From contig DASYNM010000242.1 in NCBI GenBank assembly GCA_036008545.1, positions 1-5,640 of the forward strand: a DNA stretch of 5,640 nucleotides, given 5' to 3'. The notes beneath the pieces are model-generated. The model did not search any database and had not been told where the DNA came from. It saw nothing but the letters and a program-made list of their open reading frames with translations. The translations under genes and the position numbers were made by a program. This document shows, one piece after another, positions 1-2,813 of the stretch; the stretch's first letter is position 1, and the number at the start of each line of letters is the position of its first letter. This DNA is from Palsa-1400 sp036008545. GTDB lineage: Bacteria > Verrucomicrobiota > Verrucomicrobiia > Limisphaerales > Palsa-1400.

Positions 1-350
1 ATGCCGGAGCGGCCATGACGTTCGAACTTGAACGGCGACTGCATTGCCACTCCGCGCTGGCCGATGGGTTGCCCGTCGTGCGTTACCAAAGCCGGCTTGG
101 GATCCCAAGTATCGACTTGCGAGGGCGCGCCCGCGGCAAAAATGTGGATGACACGTTTGGCCTTGGCCGGCAAAGGCGGAACCTTCGGAGCGAGCGGCGA
201 AAGACCGATGTTTGTGTCAGCGCCGAAGAGGGAATCCTCCCGCAGCAGGGAGGCTAGGCCAAGAGCCCCGAAACCCATGCCAAGACGTGACAAAAACTCG
301 CGGCGGGAAGACGTAGGCGTCCACACGCAATTCTTACAATACTCGTACAT
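1..350 (-). CDS. DUF1501 family Tat-exported protein, N-terminal part (cut by window edge)
   Basis: Reading the minus strand from the ATG at 350-348 gives 116 codons plus two bases, open to the window edge, so the C-terminus is missing. The N-terminus holds a twin-arginine motif (SSRREFL, residues 14-20) followed by a Gly/Ala/Leu-rich stretch (residues 23-36), a typical Tat export signal. Residues 63-88 read AKAKRVIHIF, then GAPSQVDTWDPKPAL; residues 105-116 read SPFKFERHGRSG. These are hallmark blocks of DUF1501 (Pfam PF07394), a family in the alkaline phosphatase/sulfatase-like fold that is very abundant in Planctomycetota and Verrucomicrobiota. Its biochemical role is not established. Two cysteines before the twin arginine (YCKNC, residues 4-8) are seen in the sequence; their role is unknown. 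The ATG is the first start after an in-frame TAA located 18 bases upstream, and it has no Shine-Dalgarno of its own. In relatives this family often neighbours DUF1549/DUF1553 proteins; such a partner is not visible here. Confidence 0.9.
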   Translation of the reverse strand, partial: MYEYCKNCVWTPTSSRREFLSRLGMGFGALGLASLLREDSLFGADTNIGLSPLAPKVPPLPAKAKRVIHIFAAGAPSQVDTWDPKPALVTHDGQPIGQRGVAMQSPFKFERHGRSG

Positions 351-381
351 AAGCGGCCTGATTAAGGGTTAAACTCAACAC
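334..381 (-). other. Possible 15-codon upstream frame overlapping the DUF1501 start
   Basis: A GTG at 381-379 lies 6 bases after AGGAGA (393-388, minus strand), the only good Shine-Dalgarno near the DUF1501 gene. The frame it opens reads VLSLTLNQAAYVRVL and stops at TAA 336-334. The DUF1501 ATG (350-348) lies inside it in another frame, so the stop falls 12 to 16 bases past that ATG. This arrangement would permit translational coupling, with ribosomes loading at the strong site and restarting at the ATG. It could equally be chance; nothing shows that the peptide is made. Confidence 0.3.
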
Positions 382-387
382 TTCTTG

Positions 388-393
388 TCTCCT
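388..393 (-). promoter_or_regulatory. Shine-Dalgarno AGGAGA upstream of the DUF1501 gene
   Basis: AGGAGA on the minus strand is 6 bases before a GTG (381-379) but 37 bases before the DUF1501 ATG. That is too far to serve the ATG directly, so it either serves the short upstream frame or is fortuitous. Confidence 0.35.
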
Positions 394-396
394 TTT

Positions 397-425
397 ATCG
401 TAATACATGCTAAACAAAATGGCAA
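397..425 (-). promoter_or_regulatory. Weak sigma70-like promoter candidate for the DUF1501 gene
   Basis: On the minus strand TTGCCA (425-420, 5 of 6 to TTGACA) is followed after exactly 17 bases by TACGAT (402-397, 4 of 6 to TATAAT). Transcription from it would begin near 390, inside the AGGAGA site, so it fits poorly with use of that ribosome site. It would leave about 40 bases of leader before the ATG. Confidence 0.25.
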
Positions 426-468
426 TAGAAATGACGCCCCGGACACGCTGGAGGTTACAGGGTAATTC

Positions 469-502
469 CGATGGGAATAGACCATCATTAGATCGATGGG
501 AA
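469..502 (+). repeat. Direct repeat CGATGGGAA, 25 bases apart, in the divergent promoter region
   Basis: CGATGGGAA occurs at 469-477 and 494-502. With flanks the match extends to 14 positions with three differences (CCGATGGGAATAGA against TCGATGGGAACCGA). It lies between the divergent DUF1501 and Uma2 genes, where an operator could sit. A spacing of 25 does not correspond to whole helical turns, so the operator reading is tentative. Confidence 0.35.
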
Positions 503-529
503 CCGACTTGATTTGACACATTGTTGCAC

Positions 530-557
530 TTGCGAACGACATTCCTTGGGTTATAAT
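530..557 (+). promoter_or_regulatory. Promoter candidate for the Uma2 gene, suggesting a leaderless mRNA
   Basis: A perfect TATAAT lies at 552-557, preceded at a 16-base spacing by TTGCGA (530-535, 4 of 6 to TTGACA). The ATG begins at 565, 7 bases after the hexamer, which is where transcription would be expected to start. No Shine-Dalgarno is visible before the ATG. Together these suggest that the transcript begins at or next to the start codon. A perfect TTGACA at 513-518 is too far from this box (33 bases) to be its partner. Confidence 0.5.
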
Positions 558-564
558 CGGCTTG

Positions 565-1143
565 ATGACAAAAGCGGTTGAGTCTCCACCTATCCCTCTG
601 GCCAGCGCCCCGCTCTGGCCCCTGTCGGTGGCCGCCTATCGCGTCCTGAGCGAGTCGGGCCTGATCCCTAAGAACACCGAACTTCTCTACGGGTTCGTGT
701 ACACGAAAATGTCAAAATCACCCCTTCATAGCGCATTGGTTCGGCGTCTGGCGCGGTTGCTGAACCAAGGCCTGCCGCCTGGCTATTTCGTTGATAGCGA
801 GCAACCCATCGCGTGCAAGGATTCGGAACCGGAGCCTGATCTGGCCGTGCTGCGCGGAGCGGAGGAAGACTTTTGGAACCGCCACCCTGAAACAGCGGAG
901 TTGGTTGTCGAAATCTGCGTCACGAGCCACGACTATGATCGCTCAAAACTACGCGCCTACGCTGAAGCAGGGGTGAAAGAATGCTGGCTGGTGCTTGGCC
1001 CCGAAAAGAAGATCGAGGTTTATCGCCAACCCAAAGATGGCCAATTCGCCGAACAGACCTCATTCGGGCAGGGCGAAACTATGATCTGTTCAGCCTTGCC
1101 GGGATTCAAGCTCTCCCTGGACTCTTTCTTTGCCAAACGTTGA
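565..1143 (+). CDS. Uma2 family protein (PD-(D/E)XK nuclease fold)
   Basis: This 192-residue protein matches the Uma2/DUF820 family (Pfam PF05685), which adopts a restriction-endonuclease-like fold and is found in many copies in cyanobacteria, Planctomycetota, Verrucomicrobiota and Chloroflexota. Family blocks are visible in order: KMSKSPLHS (48-56), EQP (79-81), EPEPDLAVL (88-96), ELVVEICVTSHDYDRSKL (112-129) and YAEAGVKECWLV (132-143). The likely active-site acids are D92 and E116, with K128 and the E79-Q80 pair nearby. All positions expected for a catalytically competent member appear filled. The length is typical. The cellular role of Uma2 proteins is not established; most stand alone, as here. 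The ATG at 565 is preferred over the TTG at 562 directly before it, because neither has a Shine-Dalgarno and the TATAAT box is spaced for a transcript starting at the ATG. It ends 36 bases from the convergent isomerase gene. Confidence 0.88.
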   Translation: MTKAVESPPIPLASAPLWPLSVAAYRVLSESGLIPKNTELLYGFVYTKMSKSPLHSALVRRLARLLNQGLPPGYFVDSEQPIACKDSEPEPDLAVLRGAEEDFWNRHPETAELVVEICVTSHDYDRSKLRAYAEAGVKECWLVLGPEKKIEVYRQPKDGQFAEQTSFGQGETMICSALPGFKLSLDSFFAKR

Positions 1144-1179
1144 CGCGGCGCTGGAAGGAGTGACCCGTTTCCTTTTGAT

Positions 1180-2130
1180 TCACTGCTGGTTCTTCGCCGT
1201 GCCTGCGCTCCTTGCGCGTACCGGAACTGGCACGTTGCCAATTTCAATGTGGCCAGCAGGCATTTGATACCAAGGTTCCCGCCGGTTGCGCCGCGATTCG
1301 ATAAGCGCCCGAAAGGTCGCGGTATCCGTTCGCATGATCTCGAGGTCGCTGCGCTCCGCTTCCGTCACGTCCGCCGCGACCCGAATCGACTTGATGGGCA
1401 CCATCTGCTCAGGCTTCTGGTAAAAGCCCATCGGCGCTGGACCCCTGGGCAGCGAGGAAAGCAGTTCCATCCCCTGCACGACACGCCCAAAGAGGGTGAC
1501 GTTCCGATCCAATTGCCTCGGCGCGTGGCCGATCACGGCATAAAGCTCCGTGCCGCCGCCGCTGTCGGGCGCATTGTCGCGTCCGGCACCGACCATGCCG
1601 TAACAATGCACCAGCCACATCTTGCCGCTGTGTCGGTCGCGCGCTACGGGAAAGCCGCCCGAAAAACCAACTTCGGGCGCATAGACATCCCTGTCGGGTA
1701 ATGGCGTGAAGCGCAGCTTGTGATCAATGGCACGGTCAAATTCAGCCGGCAACGTTGCGTGGGCGTGCTGAATCTTGCGCATCAGTTCCGGCTTTTCAGT
1801 ATTGGGATCCGCCCATTGCACCACGTAGTTGTCTTGCACGCGGACGATGGCAAGGCCATCGTAATAATGCTCCCGCGCCAATGCTTTCACGTTAGCGACG
1901 TGATTCGGTGCGAACGCCGGCGCCAGTTCGATGACGACGCGGCCACTGCCTAACTCCATGTAAATTGTGTTTTCAGGGTCGAGCTGACGCCAATCCGCAG
2001 GAGTGGAGTTCGAGAGCACCTCGGCCATGACGGGCGCTTTGGGCTTCGTCATACGAGGGGGACGCTGTTGGCAGCCAGAAACCAACGTGACTACTAACCC
2101 GAAGCAGCCAATGCTCAGTAAACGATTCAT
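1180..2130 (-). CDS. Cyclophilin-type peptidyl-prolyl cis-trans isomerase, predicted lipoprotein
   Basis: The 316-residue protein starts with a lipoprotein signal: MNRLL, a hydrophobic core, and lipobox VSGC with the acylated cysteine at residue 20, followed by Gln-Gln. It is therefore expected on the periplasmic face of a membrane, where such enzymes assist folding at proline bonds. The cyclophilin domain spans roughly 53-230. GRVVIELAPAFAPNHVANV (63-81) and YYDGLAIVRVQDNYVVQ (89-105) align with the start of the fold. R97 and Q105 match the catalytic Arg and Gln of human cyclophilin A, and Y102 replaces the usual Phe. GMVGAGRDNAPDSGGGTELY (178-197) and NVTLFGRVVQGMELL (210-224) complete it. 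A long insertion (about 110-175) and an 85-residue tail (231-316) set it apart from small cyclophilins. These blocks recall periplasmic isomerases of Xanthomonas and Lysobacter type; that resemblance is from memory. No Shine-Dalgarno precedes the ATG. It is convergent with the Uma2 gene. Confidence 0.9.
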   Translation of the reverse strand: MNRLLSIGCFGLVVTLVSGCQQRPPRMTKPKAPVMAEVLSNSTPADWRQLDPENTIYMELGSGRVVIELAPAFAPNHVANVKALAREHYYDGLAIVRVQDNYVVQWADPNTEKPELMRKIQHAHATLPAEFDRAIDHKLRFTPLPDRDVYAPEVGFSGGFPVARDRHSGKMWLVHCYGMVGAGRDNAPDSGGGTELYAVIGHAPRQLDRNVTLFGRVVQGMELLSSLPRGPAPMGFYQKPEQMVPIKSIRVAADVTEAERSDLEIMRTDTATFRALIESRRNRREPWYQMPAGHIEIGNVPVPVRARSAGTAKNQQ

Positions 2131-2137
2131 CGTAGGG

Positions 2138-2143
2138 ATTATT
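2138..2143 (-). promoter_or_regulatory. AATAAT box 7 bases before the isomerase ATG
   Basis: On the minus strand AATAAT (2143-2138, 5 of 6 to TATAAT) ends 7 bases before the isomerase start codon, the same geometry as the TATAAT box before the Uma2 gene. The best -35 match (TTAAAT or similar) is weak. If used, it would give a leaderless isomerase mRNA. The alternative is the longer leader that starts near 2317. Confidence 0.3.
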
Positions 2144-2163
2144 GGCGGCGTTCGCGAAATTAT

Positions 2164-2244
2164 TTAAGACTTTTTTTCACAATTTTTCATTTTTTTGAGG
2201 ATTTTCGAGTTGCAAGTCGTTGCAAGTGAATAATAAGCGTCCAT
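2164..2244 (-). CDS. Possible small protein or leader peptide, 26 residues
   Basis: Reading the minus strand from ATG 2244-2242 gives 26 codons ending at TAA 2166-2164. The product begins MDAYYSLATTCNSKILKK and ends MKNCEKKS: basic, Lys-rich in the second half, with two cysteines. I do not recognise it. In its favour, GGAGG stands 7 bases before the ATG, the best ribosome site in the window, and the frame lies 33 bases upstream of the isomerase gene on the same strand. Against it, the frame is very short and its Lys codons come from an A-rich DNA stretch that may simply be promoter-like sequence. If translated, it could be a leader peptide controlling the isomerase gene. Confidence 0.3.
   Translation of the reverse strand: MDAYYSLATTCNSKILKKMKNCEKKS
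2209..2227 (+). repeat. Direct repeat GTTGCAAGT at a 10-bp period
   Basis: GTTGCAAGT occurs at 2209-2217 and again at 2219-2227, separated by a single C. Each copy contains the palindrome TTGCAA. A 10-bp spacing puts both copies on the same face of the helix, as expected of a tandem operator. It lies about 80 to 100 bases upstream of the isomerase start and inside the possible 26-codon frame. Confidence 0.4.
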
Positions 2245-2251
2245 TTTGGCC

Positions 2252-2256
2252 CCTCC
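2252..2256 (-). promoter_or_regulatory. Ribosome binding site GGAGG before the 26-codon frame
   Basis: GGAGG on the minus strand (extended as TGGAGGGG), 7 bases before the ATG at 2244, directly after a run of seven T. It is the main reason to consider the short frame real, because the larger genes here have no comparable site. Confidence 0.4.
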
Positions 2257-2271
2257 AAAAAAATCGTACCT

Positions 2272-2293
2272 AAAAGCCTACGGTAGGTTTTTT
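2272..2293. terminator. Terminator-like hairpin in the isomerase leader
   Basis: On the plus strand AAAAGCCTA (2272-2280) pairs with TAGGTTTTT (2284-2292, one G-T wobble) around the loop CGG and is followed by T-rich sequence, the shape of an intrinsic terminator. No plus-strand gene ends nearby, since the last one stops at 1143. On the minus strand the same inverted repeat is transcribed ahead of a run of seven T (2263-2257) and the GGAGG site. There, an ACCTA...TAGGT pairing (2288-2268) competes with the CCTA-CCG-TAGG hairpin. It may be an attenuator or a transcription insulator; the stem is short and AT-rich. Confidence 0.35.
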
Positions 2294-2323
2294 GCTTTTT
2301 GAGAGTTGAGGTAAGATGGCGAC

Positions 2324-2352
2324 ATGATAGTTTGCGATTGTGAGACTGGTAA
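2324..2352 (-). promoter_or_regulatory. Sigma70-like promoter candidate reading toward the isomerase gene
   Basis: On the minus strand TTACCA (2352-2347, 4 of 6) is followed after 17 bases by TATCAT (2329-2324, 5 of 6). The predicted start near 2317 gives a leader of about 187 bases before the isomerase ATG. That leader would contain the 2272-2293 hairpin, the T run, the GGAGG site and the 26-codon frame. Confidence 0.4.
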
Positions 2353-2442
2353 GGGATGGGGCGCCATAGTACCGAAGGAACTATCCGCTTTGTTGAACGC
2401 ATCAGTGGATTCCGTGGCATGCGCGGTTCTTTTAAGAAGTCG

Positions 2443-2487
2443 GACCACAGATAGCACGGAGTCTCCTCCTATAGCTGACTTGTGGTC
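2443..2487. repeat. Inverted repeat GACCACA/TGTGGTC at the edge of the repeat module
   Basis: GACCACA (2443-2449) and TGTGGTC (2481-2487) are perfect 7-bp complements across 31 bases. A smaller GGAG-TCTC-CTCC stem (2458-2469) lies inside. The right arm runs into the first 10-bp unit of the tandem array. It could be the base of an RNA structure or the boundary of the repeat element. The long loop makes it weak evidence by itself. Confidence 0.35.
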
Positions 2488-2524
2488 GCACCAAGTCGCA
2501 CCCAGTCAAACCGCGTCAAACCAG
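2485..2524 (+). repeat. 10-bp tandem repeat array, copy 1 (four units)
   Basis: Four consecutive 10-base units read GTCGCACCAA, GTCGCACCCA, GTCAAACCGC and GTCAAACCAG, consensus GTC(G/A)(C/A)ACC followed by two variable bases. They are followed by TTTGCCAGGC and a perfect hairpin at 2543-2557. The same order (GTCGCAC units, a GTCAAACC unit, TGCCAGGC, hairpin) recurs at 2609-2676. The exact period equals about one helical turn and is not a codon multiple, which argues against a coding origin. Confidence 0.75.
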
Positions 2525-2542
2525 TTTGCCAGGCACGCCGCA

Positions 2543-2557
2543 GCCCGCAAAGCGGGC
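2543..2557. repeat. Perfect hairpin GCCCGC-AAA-GCGGGC after array copy 1
   Basis: A 6-bp all-GC stem closes the three-base loop AAA and is followed by AGTTCTCG. There is no T run, so it is not a conventional intrinsic terminator. It occupies the same place relative to the array as the hairpin at 2653-2668 and shares flanking CAGCC...CGGGCA(G/A)TT with it. Confidence 0.55.
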
Positions 2558-2608
2558 AGTTCTCGTGGAGTTCTGACTCGCCTCGCCTACCAAAGATTAA
2601 GTTGCCCA

Positions 2609-2638
2609 GTCGCACCCAGTCGCACTCAGTCAAACCTG
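2609..2638 (+). repeat. 10-bp tandem repeat array, copy 2 (three units)
   Basis: Three units read GTCGCACCCA, GTCGCACTCA and GTCAAACCTG, preceded by a degenerate GTTGCCCA (2601-2608). TGCCAGGC then follows, as in copy 1 but about 4 bases closer. The two arrays start about 124 bases apart and together make up a duplicated module of roughly 80 bases each. Confidence 0.7.
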
Positions 2639-2652
2639 CCAGGCCATTCCAG

Positions 2653-2676
2653 GCCCAGCCGAACGGGCAATTTTTT
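2653..2676 (+). terminator. Hairpin plus T run after array copy 2
   Basis: GCCC (2653-2656) and GGGC (2665-2668) can pair, or GCC with GGC around GAAC, followed by AA and six T (2671-2676), the outline of a plus-strand intrinsic terminator. The stem is only about 4 bp. No plus-strand gene precedes it, so if it works it would end a non-coding transcript crossing the repeat module, or insulate the mannosidase gene downstream. Confidence 0.35.
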
Positions 2677-2813
2677 CCCCTTCGATTTGGGTTGCGGAGC
2701 ACTTCAGTTTGGCTTATGTAGGATGGAGACGATTCTCTTGTGGAGCAGAATCACGACGCCCCCAGCGGCCCGCATCCTCCCTGCAATCGTAAAAAGCACA
2801 ATTTAAAGATTTT

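Larger units (their letters stand above)
2294..2813. other. Long gap without a convincing gene, upstream of the mannosidase
   Basis: This stretch holds the minus-strand promoter candidate (2324-2352), the inverted repeat (2443-2487) and the two-copy 10-bp repeat module (2485-2676). About 137 bases (2677-2813) then lead to the mannosidase ATG, with no Shine-Dalgarno and no promoter I would defend; an AT-rich ATTTAAAGATTTT sits right before the start codon. Open frames crossing this stretch are low-complexity products of the repeats and resemble no family I know. Confidence 0.6.

Noticed and set aside
28..372. Plus-strand open frames (15-257 and 28-372) at the left edge
   Set aside because: They are antisense to the DUF1501 coding sequence, whose translation matches conserved family motifs.
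513..518. Perfect TTGACA as -35 of the Uma2 promoter
   Set aside because: It is 33 bases from TATAAT and no -10-like hexamer lies 16 to 18 bases downstream of it, so it is probably chance.
334..519. Minus-strand frame of 61 codons extending the 15-codon upstream frame to 519
   Set aside because: Its far start has no ribosome site and the product resembles nothing. Only the part after AGGAGA is considered, and tentatively.
1153..1174. Terminator between the convergent Uma2 and isomerase genes
   Set aside because: Only a 5-bp AAGGA/TCCTT pairing with a 10-base loop and a short T run is available, too weak to call.
1249..1701. Plus-strand open frame of 150 codons
   Set aside because: It is antisense to the cyclophilin domain and has no recognisable motif.
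2187..2420. Minus-strand open frame of 77 codons upstream of the isomerase
   Set aside because: It crosses the promoter-like boxes and hairpin, lacks a ribosome site and resembles no family. The shorter 26-codon frame in another phase has the good ribosome site.
2485..2638. CRISPR array
   Set aside because: The units are 10 bases long and directly adjacent with no unique spacers, and no cas gene is present.
2324..2806. Plus-strand open frame of 160 codons across the long gap
   Set aside because: It runs through the 10-bp repeats and hairpins, has no ribosome site and no recognisable domain, and yields a low-complexity Ser/Thr/Pro/Arg-rich product. It is an open frame created by repeat DNA.
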